Source: DATJGR01 sp963787045 (lineage in GTDB: Bacteria > Pseudomonadota > Gammaproteobacteria > Pseudomonadales > Azotimanducaceae). From it: a DNA stretch of 64,000 nt. Below, in pieces: positions 17,945 to 27,527 of the stretch; the stretch's first letter is position 1, and each line of letters begins with the position of its first letter. The translations under genes and the position numbers were made by a program. The notes beneath the pieces are model-generated. The model had not been told where the DNA came from, did no database searches, and worked only from the letters and a program-made list of their open reading frames with translations. Where the stretch lies: the NCBI GenBank assembly GCA_963787045.1, contig CAWBBR010000009.1, positions 62,001 through 126,000 of the forward strand, in the 5' to 3' direction.

Positions 17945-18904
17945 TCATTGCACGACTGGAGCCATCGCCCCCGCACGATCGATGTACGGTCGCAGTAACT
18001 CGAAGTAGCGACGGGTATAGATGTCTTTGAGATCCGGTCTGACGTGATCGACCGTGTCGCCGAGTTCGATCTCGGGAATGCACAGCGGTGTGCCGGCGAC
18101 GATCGGAAGTCCGGTTGCTGCCACCCCCGATTCCACTTTCGCCACATAGTCCGCGGCCTGGGTGCAATATGCGTCGTAGATCGGGCCGTACGCATAAACG
18201 CATTCGGTGCCGTGATGCCGACACAATTCCGCGATCTGCCCGACGTAGTCGAGTTGCGCCTGCGCGACCATGTTCGGCAGCAACGGATCCATCCCCAGTT
18301 CCGCCGGTGGCGAGTAGACGCTCGTCTGACCGATGTAGTCGTCTACGAATAGCTTCGCTGGTTTGGCGAGACCGTTCTTCCACAGCTGCTCGACCACGCG
18401 CCGCGCCGTCTTGAGGCTGAAGTACAGTTCCAGAATGCGGATCGGCGACGTCGTCAGCAGCTGAGACGGTTCGGCCGAGAAATAGAATCCCGGGAATGCT
18501 TCCTTTCTGCGCATTACGTCGATCGACTGCATGACAACGATCAGACTGGGTGCGTGGTGTTGCAGCACCTTGTACGTCATGTTGTACGCACCGCCCGATC
18601 CGTAGGAACCGGTCAACGCCAGATTGACGGCGTTGTGCCCGCTCAATGAACTGAACAACTCCGCGTTGATGGCGTTGCCAAGCGAGCTGTCGCCCACGAA
18701 GGCGATGTCGATCGTTCGAGCGGTGCCGAGCTTGTCGCGCTGATAACCATAGATCTCATGGTTCGCGACCTCGACGAGACCGAGACGATAGCCGGTTGCC
18801 GTGATGCCCACCAACACAGTCACGAGGGCGCCGAGCACGAAGCCGAGCGCCTTCAGATACGCGCGCAGCTCAGAACTGGAAGTAGATGAATGGCGAGACG
18901 TCAT
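17945..18904 (-). CDS. SGNH-like/AlgJ-type protein paired with MBOAT
   Basis: A 319-residue protein with one N-terminal membrane anchor (LKALGFVLGALVTVLVGITA) and a periplasmic domain. IDIAFVGDSSLGNAINAE near residue 65 carries the GDS serine of SGNH hydrolases, and the late segment DTVDHVRPDLKDIYTRRYF supplies the Asp/His region, as in AlgJ/AlgX. Such proteins work with MBOAT acyltransferases to O-acetylate extracellular polysaccharides. Its ATG lies inside the MBOAT gene (35-nt overlap), strong support for a functional pair. Polymer unknown. Confidence 0.7.
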   Translation of the reverse strand: MTSRHSSTSSSELRAYLKALGFVLGALVTVLVGITATGYRLGLVEVANHEIYGYQRDKLGTARTIDIAFVGDSSLGNAINAELFSSLSGHNAVNLALTGSYGSGGAYNMTYKVLQHHAPSLIVVMQSIDVMRRKEAFPGFYFSAEPSQLLTTSPIRILELYFSLKTARRVVEQLWKNGLAKPAKLFVDDYIGQTSVYSPPAELGMDPLLPNMVAQAQLDYVGQIAELCRHHGTECVYAYGPIYDAYCTQAADYVAKVESGVAATGLPIVAGTPLCIPEIELGDTVDHVRPDLKDIYTRRYFELLRPYIDRAGAMAPVVQ

Positions 18905-20360
18905 TTAGCTTCACAAAGCAGGTGAACAGGAGAAGTGCGAACGCGAGACCGTGACGTCGATCGGGCCGCCACACGAAGCGCTCGCGCTCGCCGATGTAAG
19001 TTGCCGGATATCCGGGCGATGCAAGACCAGGACTCGCCGACCCGAGCCATTCCTGCGTGTTCGGCAGTGTCCATACGGCGAGTAATCCCGTCAGGCCCAG
19101 TGCGGCCGCGACGAGAGGTTGTTCGATCGCCGATGTCGTCTGCGAGAACGCCGCCCCGTTGAAACCGAACAGACCTCGGTAGATTGCCATCATGGTTGCA
19201 ATATCGGCGGCGCGAAACGCGACGAAGGCCAGCAGTACACAGAGGAACGTGACAGTCGTGGCAAGCATCGGACGCATTGCGTGACGCGCGCCGAAGCCCG
19301 ATTGCTCCCACAACCGGTGAATGACGAGCATCGCGCCGTGCATGGCGCCCCACAGCACCACCGTCCATGCGGCGCCGTGCCAGAGTCCGCCGATGAGCAT
19401 CGTCGTCATGAGGTTGACGTTCTGGCGCGTTGGGCCGCGCCGATTGCCGCCGAGCGGGATGTACACATAGTCGCGGAGGAACCGCGACAACGTGACGTGC
19501 CAGCGCTGCCAGTATTCGGCGATCGATTGCGCCTTGTAAGGAGAGGCGAAGTTGATCGGCAATCTCACGCCGAACATCCACGCGAGGCCGATCGCCATGT
19601 CGGAGTAGCCCGAAAAATCGAAGTAGATCTGCAGCGTGTAGCAGAGCATACCGATCCACGCCTCCAGCATGCCGGGTGTGTACCCACCGGCCGCCGCATC
19701 GAAGAAGGCGCCGGCATGGATCGCGAGCGTATCGGCGACCAGCACCTTCTTTGCGAGGCCCATTGCGAACACGGTGACGCCGATGGCATATCGGTTGGCG
19801 GCCGGCGGCGTCGTTTCCTGCGAGAACTGCCGAATGACTTCGCCGAAATGCACGATCGGACCGGCGATCAACTGCGGGAAGAACATCACGAACAGCGCAA
19901 AGTCGACGAACGTGTGGGGTTCGACCTTGTTCCTGTAGCTGTCGACGAGAAACGCGACTTTCTGAAACGTGAAGAACGAGATACCCAGCGGCAGCACGAT
20001 CCGCGCAATCTCGATGTGCAGACCGAAAGCGGCATCGAAGTTGTCGATGAAAAAGTTCGCGTATTTGAAATACCCGAGCAGCGACAGGTTCCAGATCAGT
20101 CCGATGATCAGCAGTCTGCGCGACGACGTGCCGCGTTCACGCGCCAGCGTCTGCAAGCGGCGTCCGACGAAAAAGTTGACGACGATCGAGACGAACAGCA
20201 GCCCGAGGAACGCAGCGCTCCAGTACGCGTAGAACACGCACGAAGCGGCGATCAACCAGATCTTTTTCGCGCGCTGCGGTCCACGCCGGCGGAGCAGCTC
20301 GTAGCCCAGCACCGTGATCGGCAGAAACGCAAAGATGAACGGGAACGAGTTGAACAGCAC
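18870..20360 (-). CDS. MBOAT-family O-acyltransferase (AlgI-like)
   Basis: A 496-residue multipass protein starting at GTG 20360 (LFNSFPFIFAFLPITVLGYE). Family landmarks include LPLGISFFTFQKVAFLVDSY near residue 140, FPQLIAGPIVHF, YFDFSGYSDMAIGLAWMFG, AEYWQRWHVTLSRFLRDYVY, IPLGGNRRG and the active-site histidine in GLWHGAAWTVVLWGAMHG. It moves acyl (usually acetyl) groups across the inner membrane to a periplasmic partner, here the overlapping SGNH-like gene. Together they look like a polysaccharide O-acetylation unit. No polysaccharide synthesis genes are next to it. Confidence 0.9.
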   Translation of the reverse strand: MLFNSFPFIFAFLPITVLGYELLRRRGPQRAKKIWLIAASCVFYAYWSAAFLGLLFVSIVVNFFVGRRLQTLARERGTSSRRLLIIGLIWNLSLLGYFKYANFFIDNFDAAFGLHIEIARIVLPLGISFFTFQKVAFLVDSYRNKVEPHTFVDFALFVMFFPQLIAGPIVHFGEVIRQFSQETTPPAANRYAIGVTVFAMGLAKKVLVADTLAIHAGAFFDAAAGGYTPGMLEAWIGMLCYTLQIYFDFSGYSDMAIGLAWMFGVRLPINFASPYKAQSIAEYWQRWHVTLSRFLRDYVYIPLGGNRRGPTRQNVNLMTTMLIGGLWHGAAWTVVLWGAMHGAMLVIHRLWEQSGFGARHAMRPMLATTVTFLCVLLAFVAFRAADIATMMAIYRGLFGFNGAAFSQTTSAIEQPLVAAALGLTGLLAVWTLPNTQEWLGSASPGLASPGYPATYIGERERFVWRPDRRHGLAFALLLFTCFVKLNDVSPFIYFQF

Positions 20361-20398
20361 CCGGCAGGCGTCCTCGTAGTGATGCCGGCACGCTGCCA

Positions 20399-20447
20399 GG
20401 CACCGCGCATTGACTTATCGGCGCGGCAATAAGTCAATGCCGGTGCC
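20399..20447. promoter_or_regulatory. Long inverted repeat between divergent genes
   Basis: GCATTGACTTAT (20407-20418) pairs with ATAAGTCAATGC (20429-20440), 12 of 12 bases, around a 10-nt loop. The match extends outward through GGCACCG (20399-20405) and CGGTGCC (20441-20447) past one bulged base. It lies between the MBOAT start (20360) and the GST start (20466). It could be an operator for both genes, a transcript hairpin, or a dispersed repeat unit; no regulator is encoded beside it. Confidence 0.55.
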
Positions 20448-20465
20448 ACGCACCGGAGAAGACTC

Positions 20466-21468
20466 ATGACGACAACGGCACCGTTTCGAATCTATGGCTC
20501 GGAAATGTCGCCCTATTCCGTGAAGGTGCGTTCGTATTTCCGGTACAAGGGCCTGCCGCATCGATGGCTGATCCGCAACGCGTCCAACCAGGCGGACTAT
20601 CAGAAGCACGCGAAGCTGCCGCTGATCCCGCTCGTGGTCACGCCGGACGAAGAGGGCATTCAGGACTCGACGCCGATCATCGAACGCGTCGAGGCGAAGC
20701 ATCCGCAACCGAGCGTGTACCCCGCCAATCCGACGACGGCGTTCCTGTCGGCGCTGCTCGAGGAATTCGGCGACGAGTGGGGCAACAAGTGGATGTTCCA
20801 CTATCGCTGGGCGCGCGACGTCGACCAGCTGAGCGCGGCCGGACGCATCGCCAGACAGATGCAACCCGCGCGCCGATGAGAGCCAACACGCCGAAACGAC
20901 GGGGCAGATCCGCGGACGCATGGTCGACCGCGTCTGGTTCGTCGGCTCTAACGAGACCACCGCGCCGCAGATCGAAAGCTCGTTCGAACGCGCGATCGAG
21001 CTGCTCGATGCGCACTTCGCGGTGCATCCTTATCTGTTCGGCGGCAGACCCGCGTTCGGCGATTTCGGGTTGTGGGCTCAACTCTACTGCGCCTGGACCG
21101 ACCCGACCGCCGGGGCGCTGATCGAAGGCCGGGCGCAATCGCTGCTGGCGTGGATCCACCGCATGCTCTGGCCGCGCGCCGAAGGCGAGTTCGCGGATTG
21201 GTCTGCGCTGTCGCCCACTCTGCAACCGCTCCTCAGTACGATCGTCGGGCCGCTGTTCCTGCCGTGGAGCGCCGCAAACGCAGCCGCCATCGCGAGCGGC
21301 GCCGAAACCTTCTCCGTCACGCTCGACGGTCGCACCTGGACGCAAAAGCCGCAGAAATACCACGCTCGCTCGCTGGCAGCGCTGCGCGAGAAATACGGTG
21401 CGGCGGAAACGAAGGAGCTGAATGCAGTGCTCGATGCATCGGGATGTCTCGCGGCATTTCGGACATAG
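20466..21468 (+). CDS. Glutathione S-transferase family protein (one frameshift)
   Basis: Two abutting frames make one protein of about 333 residues. The first (20466 to about 20870) has the thioredoxin-like GST domain: PFRIYGSEMSPYSVKVRSYF and GIQDSTPIIERVE (the glutathione-contact region). The second (to 21468) has the helical domain: SFERAIELLDAHFAVHPYLF, GGRPAFGDFGLWAQL. A single missing base near 20870, in the run of CGCG before GATGAG, joins them without loss. Size is larger than classical GSTs, matching a two-domain GST-like group common in proteobacteria. GGAGA lies upstream of the ATG. Confidence 0.75.
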
Positions 21469-21471
21469 ATC

Positions 21472-21814
21472 GGTGGGTGACGGGTGATCGGTGTTGCGGA
21501 CTCGCTCGAGCCATCCATGGGCGCTCCTTTCGCGACATCCCTGTCGCTCAAGGGTTCCGTAACGGGACGAAACACCGATCACCCGCCACCTTCCACATCA
21601 CACGTCGCGCCTTCGTTCGTGGAGGGATGAACGCGCGCTTCGCGCGCGTTCACGCACGACACACGACTAGCGGTGGTGGCGTGACCCAGGCGGAGGTGGG
21701 TGAATGTTGCTGAGGACCCTTGAGCGACAGGGATGTCGCGAAAGGAGCGCCCAGGGATGGCTCGAGCGAGTCCGAAGCAGCATTCACCCAGCTCCGCCGT
21801 GAATCGAAGCTCAA
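21472..21814. repeat. Composite hairpin repeat, copy B, with a reversed hairpin (copy C) nested inside
   Basis: The first 100 nt repeat copy A (left arm 21476-21500, core CTCGAGCCATCC ... GCGACATCCCTGTCGCTCAA, right arm ending near 21590), except that the right arm has about 8 extra bases. The CTTCG palindrome (21628-21650) and CACGACACACGACTAGCGG follow. Before the tail (CTCCGCCG, GAATCGAAGCTCAAC at about 21792-21814), a further hairpin at 21696-21790 carries the core in reverse orientation, closed by GGGTGAATGTTGCT and AGCAGCATTCACCC. The stretch has no gene; short frames in it are chance. Confidence 0.75.
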
Positions 21815-21817
21815 CCG

Positions 21818-23053
21818 CTACATCACCCAACGAAACGTCGCCATCGCTACGCGGTCGTCGTAGTTCGGATCGAGACCGGTGAGGGTGCGGGCGGTGCGGT
21901 GGCCTTGGGTCCAGAGCTGTTCTAGCGAGACGAGCCACTGGGGGCTGAACTGCCATTGGTAGGAGGCGGTCCACGCGTGGCCGGTTTCGCCGTTCGGGTC
22001 CATCGGTATGGCGTCGCGGTCGTCGGTTGCGAACGCGTCGTAGCGCACCGTGACGCGCTGGTTGGCGAACGCGCGGGTGAGTTCGACGAAGCTCGTGTGA
22101 TAGTCCATGTCGGTGGCGGCTCCCAAACCCGGCACGTCCCATGTCACCGAGTCGCCGCTCAGCCATTGCACGATCAGACCGAAATCGAACGGCAGGTGCG
22201 CTTGCGCGGCGAGGCTGGTGAATCGCGTGTGCCAGCCCCACTGACCGCCGTTGCGCGAATTCGGGTCGGTGCGGTTGTCGTAATACAACGCGCGTACGCG
22301 AACGAGTTGGCCGCGTTCGAGCGTACCGCCTGCGTAGAATCCCGGCCGACCGTCGGTTTCGATGTACGGCTCGGCGTAGTGCGACTGATGGTCGGCATAG
22401 TCGAGTAGCGGCACGTCCGGCATGTCGAGGCGATCGCCCCAGCGCGTCTGGCCGTTCCAGAACGTCCAACCGTCGTAAGCGAGCATGAATCCGGCCGGGT
22501 CGTTGCCGTAGTACGCCGATGCAAATGCATCCCAGTGCCAACCGGATGGATTGGCCGCATCGTCCGAGCCGACCTTCACCTCGGTGCCGAGCGCGCCGAC
22601 TTCTTCGCCGATCCAGCTGTTCAGCGCGGAGGCGAGCACGGTGTACTGCGTCGTCCAGCCGTCGTTCGAATGCTCGAACGACACCGGAGGGCGGAACGCG
22701 CCGAACTTGATGCGATAACGCAAACCCGAGTCCGGCAGCGGACGATACGTCAGCGTCGCTTCGCTGACGCCGAGCCCGGGGCTCAGGTTGTTCGATCCGG
22801 ACAGCGTGAGTTTGGCGTCCCAGTCTGCGCCGACCGGTTGATTGAACTGGATGAATCCGTCGACGAAGGTGGGGCCGTCGTCATCGGAGCCGTACGGCGA
22901 TTTGCCGAATCCGCCGTCCAGGAACGTGGTGTCGTCGCCGTGTGCGACATAACCGACCGCGATCGAGGCGGAGAACTCCGGCGTTTCGGCGCGCGCGGAG
23001 AGCGCGAGCAGAGCACCGGACAGAACCGACGCAGCGATCAGTAGTCGTTCCAC
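21818..23053 (-). CDS. Outer-membrane beta-barrel (porin-like) protein
   Basis: About 411 residues from GTG 23053, picked because it gives a clean signal peptide (RLLIAASVLSGALLALSARA, then AETPEF) and lies just inside the end of the upstream gene. The mature part is a run of amphipathic strands rich in aromatic and Gly residues, with phosphate-porin-like blocks (FGAFRPPVSFEHSNDGWTTQ, GDRLDMPDVPL, VTVRYDAFATDDRDAI) and a terminal aromatic strand RVAMATFRWVM. Probably an outer-membrane channel. It overlaps the cupredoxin-like gene by 16 nt, so the two are likely co-translated. Confidence 0.72.
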   Translation of the reverse strand: MERLLIAASVLSGALLALSARAETPEFSASIAVGYVAHGDDTTFLDGGFGKSPYGSDDDGPTFVDGFIQFNQPVGADWDAKLTLSGSNNLSPGLGVSEATLTYRPLPDSGLRYRIKFGAFRPPVSFEHSNDGWTTQYTVLASALNSWIGEEVGALGTEVKVGSDDAANPSGWHWDAFASAYYGNDPAGFMLAYDGWTFWNGQTRWGDRLDMPDVPLLDYADHQSHYAEPYIETDGRPGFYAGGTLERGQLVRVRALYYDNRTDPNSRNGGQWGWHTRFTSLAAQAHLPFDFGLIVQWLSGDSVTWDVPGLGAATDMDYHTSFVELTRAFANQRVTVRYDAFATDDRDAIPMDPNGETGHAWTASYQWQFSPQWLVSLEQLWTQGHRTARTLTGLDPNYDDRVAMATFRWVM

Positions 23054-23693
23054 GACAGCGAGGTCTCCTGCGCCGCTTGCCACGCCCGGTCGAGATGAAT
23101 GTCCGCGATGTTTTTACCGGCCGTGATGTCGACGGTGCGGTTGATCGGGCCGAACTCGACGTCGAGATCGGGGTGCCACACGGTCACCTTTACGGTCTCG
23201 TTGGGAAGGTCGTCGAGCACCAGCCGCCCGTCGCGATCGGTGAATCCGAAATGGCGGCTGTCGACGATCAGCACGTAGCCCACCATGTGATCGTGGATGT
23301 TGCAGCCGAGCACGGCGATGCCGTCGTGATCGAAAGTGACCGGCGGGTGTTCGTTGCCGCGATACAACGCGAGTTCGAATTGCTTCGCCGCGAAAACGAA
23401 TACACGTGATGCTGTACGCGATCGGTGTTCGGAAACGACACCTCCGTGCCGCGCTGCACGATCGTGACGCGCGGGACGAACTGCTCGCGGTGCTGGTCGA
23501 TGATCGCTTTTGGTGCAGTCGCCGGCATCGGTTCGGGCGTGGACGTTTCGACGACTACGCCGATGCCTGCGGCGGTCTTGCCGCGCGAATCGGTGATCTG
23601 GATCTGCAACGAACCGGCGTTCCCGTAGAGGGGCGCCAGCGCAGCCGCGAGGGTGATGCTGCATGCAATCCGTTGCAGGCGATTCAGGCTCAT
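23038..23693 (-). CDS. Cupredoxin-like periplasmic protein (methylamine utilisation type), one frameshift
   Basis: About 218 residues after restoring one base near 23390. There is a signal peptide (LNRLQRIACSITLAAALAPL), an N-terminal beta domain (SLQIQITDSRGKTAAGIGVV), then copper-site motifs FPNTDRVQHHVYSFS and LGCNIHDHMVGYVLIVDS. His in HHVYSFS plus Cys and His in GCNIHDHM match the plastocyanin-like fold usually annotated as methylamine utilisation protein. The frame breaks right after YSFS and resumes as AAKQFELALYRGNEHPPV. It is divergent from the GGDEF-EAL gene and overlaps the barrel gene downstream. Confidence 0.75.
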
Positions 23694-23835
23694 CCGCAAA
23701 TCCATTGCCGTCCGGCGGGCGCTTCAACATGAGGGGCTGTTCATACTCTAGATGACTGCCGCCGCGCTGCTGTTAACCACGTATCAAATCGCCGGCGCGG
23801 CCTCACTTAGACTGACGTTGTCGAACGCGAATCCC

Positions 23836-26200
23836 ATGAAAACTCTGCGCATCAAGCTTCTGGCTGCGGCCCTAGTCCTCGTACTGGTGTGCCAGGCCGT
23901 CACCGTTACGGCGGTACTTCTGCAGGCATACGGAGACGCGAAGGCGCGCGCGGTACACAGCCTCACCGTGACGAGCGGCGTGCTGCGTTCTTACCTCGAC
24001 TCGCGCCATCAGCAGCTCGCCACTACGGTCGACATCCTCGCCAGCGACTTCGCGTTCCGAAAAGCGGTGGCGACCCGCGATACCTCTACGCTGCAATCTG
24101 CGTTGCGCAACCACGCGTCGCGCGTAGGGGCGGCTTACGCAGTGATTTACGGTCCTGACGGCGAAGTCGTGTCGACGACGTCGGACTCGGCGCCGTTGCT
24201 CGATCAAGCTACGGTGCTCGCGCCGAAGGCGGCTGCCGGCGGCGCGCTGCTTACCGAGCAGGGCGGCGAGATCTACCAGTCGGTACTCGTGTCGATGCGC
24301 GCGCCTCTTCAGATCGGTTGGGCAGGCATGGGATTCCGGATCGACGATGCGCTCGCGACGCAACTCAAGGGAATTACCGGCGACGACGTCAGCTTCGTCG
24401 TCATGAGCAACGGCAACTCCCGTGTCGCGGCGTCGACGCTGCCGCGCGCGGAGCGCGAGCAACTCGTCGGCCATCTGATGACCGGGCCGATCGGCGACGA
24501 CGCGATGCCCGGTTATGTTCTGCAATCGGAATTGCTGTCGGCGAGCGGCATGCCGGTGCTGGCGGTGCTGTTGCGTCCGCGCAGCGAAGCGATGGCAGTG
24601 TTCAATGCGCTCGCGAAGTCGATGCTGATTCTGGGTGCATTGAGCGCGGCGATCGCGATCGGCACCGCGGTGGTTCTCTCGGGTACGTTGACGAAGCCGC
24701 TGGTCGCGCTGGTCAGCGCGGCGCGGCGCATCCGCGACGGCGACTATTCGACGCCGATCGCGGTCGAATCGACCGACGAGATCGGCGATCTGGCGCGCAC
24801 GGTCGATTCCATGCAGACGGAGATCGCGCAGCGCGAACAGGAAGTGCGCTTCCAGGCGATGCACGACGCATTGACGGCGTTGCCGAACCGGACGGCCCTC
24901 GACCGCGAACTCGAGCGGCGCATCATGCAGAACGAACCGTTCTGGATCATGGTGGTCGGCTTCGTAGGCATCCACGAAATCAACTCCACGCTCGGGCTCG
25001 AGATGGGCGACGCGATCATGCTCGCGGTTTCGACGCGATTGAAGGAATACGCGGCATCGCAGCACTACGTCGCGCGGTTGTCGGACACGCGCTTCGCGGT
25101 GGTGATGGCGGCGAACGACCTGCAGCCGATTCAGGTGCACGCGGTCGGGCTGCGACAGGTATTCGACGCCAAAGCGCTGCTCGACAACGTGCAGGTGACG
25201 GTGCGCGCGTCGATCGGCATCGCAGGATTTCCGGGTCACGCGCGCGATGCGGAAGGAATCGTCCGACGGGCATGGACGGCGTCGATGGATGCCGTGCTCG
25301 CGACGGAACGGGTGTCGAGCTACGACGAAGAGCGCGACGCGCAACACACGCGCCGCCTGAGGTTGATCGAAGACCTGCGCACCGCGGTAGGCACCGACCA
25401 GATCTCGTTGATGTATCAGCCGCAATACGATCTGCGCTCCGGTCGCATCGAGGGCGCCGAAGCGCTCGTGCGTTGGCGCCATCCGGAGCTCGGAAACATT
25501 TCGCCCGCCGAGTTCATTCCGCTCGCGGAACAGTCGAACAACATCAAGATGCTGACGCGCTGGGTGTTCGCGCACGCGTGTTCGCAGGCGCGCGATTGGC
25601 GGACGACGCGGTATTTCGATCACGTTGTCGGTGAACGTGTCCGCGAACGACCTCGCCGACATCGCGTTCCCGGGCTTCGTATTGCGCACGCTCGATGAAT
25701 TCGGTGTGCAACCGAAACAGCTCGAACTCGAAATCACCGAAACCGCGTTGTCAAACGACATCGAACGCGCGCTCGAGACGTTGCGGATTCTGAGCGGCCT
25801 CGGCTTCCGTATCGCGATCGACGACTTCGGCACCGGTTTCTCGTCGCTGGCGCAGTTGAAGCGCTTCCCGATCAACGTGTTGAAGATCGACCGTTCGTTC
25901 GTCGGTGAGCTCGACCATTCGCCGGGCGACTCGCTGATCGTCCGGTCGACGATCGACCTCGCGCACGGCATGGGGCTCACCGTCGTTGCCGAAGGCGTAG
26001 AAACGATAGGGGTGGCGCGACTGCTGGCAGAGTGGGGCGCGGAGACGCTGCAGGGGTATCTGCTGTCGCCGCCGCTCGCGAGCGCCGCCTTCGAGGAATG
26101 GCTCGCGAGCAGCGATCTGCGCGACCTCAAGAGCGCGACGCACGACCGGAGCGCTTCGGCGAGCGCTTCGGCGAACCGCATGCTGCAACTGGCGCGCTGA
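23836..26200 (+). CDS. GGDEF-EAL protein with dCACHE-like sensor and HAMP (one frameshift)
   Basis: About 787 residues once one extra base near 25620-25627 is removed. Order: membrane helix (LLAAALVLVLVCQAVTVTAV), a periplasmic CACHE-like region (to about 260), second helix and HAMP, then a GGDEF-fold domain whose active site reads RLSDTRFAVV instead of RLGGDEFAVV, and an EAL domain. The EAL domain keeps EALVRW, ITETAL, AIDDFGTGFSSL, KIDRSFV and EGVET. It is therefore predicted to hydrolyse, not make, cyclic di-GMP. The break falls just before SVNVSAND. Divergent from the cupredoxin/barrel pair. Confidence 0.85.
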
Positions 26201-26249
26201 TCCGGTTAAGCTTCCTGACGTCACACAAAAGTACGGTCGGGAGGAACTC

Positions 26250-27509
26250 ATGGCTACGAATCTCAAGGCGTCCGAAAAGGACGTCGATATGTATCACCTG
26301 TCGATGTCGGAAGAAGCGGAGCCGTTGCTCGCGGCCGTGAAGAAATTCTGCGCCGAGGAAGTGGCGCCGATCGCCGACCAGTTCTACAAACTGGGCGAAG
26401 GCCGCAAAGATCGCTGGAGCTGGGCGCCGGGTCAGCTCGAATTGCTCGACAAGGCGAAAGCGAAGGCGAAGAAGCAAGGTCTCTGGAACTTCTTCCTGCC
26501 CGACGCCGAAACCGGCGAAGGGCTCAAGAACCTCGACTACGCATACATCGCGGCCGAGCTCGGCCGTCAGCCGCTGGCGTCGGAGTGTCTCAACTGCAGC
26601 GCGCCCGACACCGGCAACATGGAAGTGCTCGAGCGCGTCGGCACACCGGAACAGAAAGAGAAATGGCTCAAGCCGTTGCTCTCCGGCGAAATCCGTTCGT
26701 GCTTCGGCATGACCGAGCCGCACCTGGCATCGAGCGATGCGCAGAACATCGGCACGCGCGCAGAACTCGTGGGCGACGAATGGGTCATCAACGGCGAGAA
26801 GTACTACATCTCGGGCGCCGGCGATCCGCGCTGCAAGATCATGATCTGCATGGTGAAGACCAGCCCGAACGCGTCGCGTCATCGCCAGCAGTCGCAGATT
26901 CTCGTGCCGATGAACACGCCCGGTTTGAAGATCCTCGGTCCGATGACGGTGTTCGGACACGACGATGCGCCGCACGGACACATGCACATCAAACTCGACA
27001 ACGTACGCGTGCCGAAGGAGAACATCCTGCTCGGCGAGGGTCGCGGCTTCGAGATCTCGCAAGTGCGACTCGGACCGGGGCGCATCCACCACTGCATGCG
27101 TTCGATCGGTCAGGCAGAACGCGCGCTCGACCTGATGATCAAGCGCACGATGACGCGCGAAGCGTTCGGCAAGCCGATCATCCAGCTCGGCAAGAACCTC
27201 GAAATCGTGTCGCGTGCGCGGATCGAGATCGAGGCGATGCGCCTGATGGTGCTGCGTGCGGCGCGTGCGATGGACGTGCTCGGCAATCAGGAAGCGCGCA
27301 TCTGGGTGCACATGGTGAAGGCGATGGTGCCGGAACGCGTTTGCCAGATCATCGACCAGGCGATTCAGATGCACGGCGCAACCGGCGTTTCACAATGGAC
27401 TCCGCTCGCGGACATGTACACCGGCCAGCGCACGCTGCGGATCGCCGACGGTCCGGACGAGGTGCATCACCTGGTCGTGGGTCGCGCCGAACTGAAGAAG
27501 TATCAGTAG
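26250..27509 (+). CDS. ACAD11-like acyl-CoA dehydrogenase
   Basis: A 419-residue dehydrogenase with the ACAD10/ACAD11 group blocks: APDTGNMEVLERVG, SCFGMTEPHLASSDAQNIGT, INGEKYYISGAGDPRCKI, ILVPMNTPGLKILGPMTVFG and GRGFEISQVRLGPGRIHHCM. The C-terminal IADGPDEVHHLVVGRAELKK completes the fold. In animals the ACAD10/11 proteins fuse such a dehydrogenase to an APH-type kinase and work on 4-hydroxyacyl-CoAs. Here the kinase is a separate gene 18 nt downstream. RBS GGGAGG precedes the ATG. Confidence 0.92.
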   Translation: MATNLKASEKDVDMYHLSMSEEAEPLLAAVKKFCAEEVAPIADQFYKLGEGRKDRWSWAPGQLELLDKAKAKAKKQGLWNFFLPDAETGEGLKNLDYAYIAAELGRQPLASECLNCSAPDTGNMEVLERVGTPEQKEKWLKPLLSGEIRSCFGMTEPHLASSDAQNIGTRAELVGDEWVINGEKYYISGAGDPRCKIMICMVKTSPNASRHRQQSQILVPMNTPGLKILGPMTVFGHDDAPHGHMHIKLDNVRVPKENILLGEGRGFEISQVRLGPGRIHHCMRSIGQAERALDLMIKRTMTREAFGKPIIQLGKNLEIVSRARIEIEAMRLMVLRAARAMDVLGNQEARIWVHMVKAMVPERVCQIIDQAIQMHGATGVSQWTPLADMYTGQRTLRIADGPDEVHHLVVGRAELKKYQ

Positions 27510-27527
27510 CGCTTCGACCGCGGCGCC

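Noticed and set aside
19119..20432. A 437-codon plus-strand frame opposite the MBOAT gene
   Set aside because: Arg/His/Glu-rich shadow; the minus strand carries a full MBOAT protein with its active-site motif.
21317..21713. Short open frames in the hairpin repeats, some repeated at both copies
   Set aside because: They only exist because the repeat core has few stops; composition changes with each copy and no ribosome site is present.
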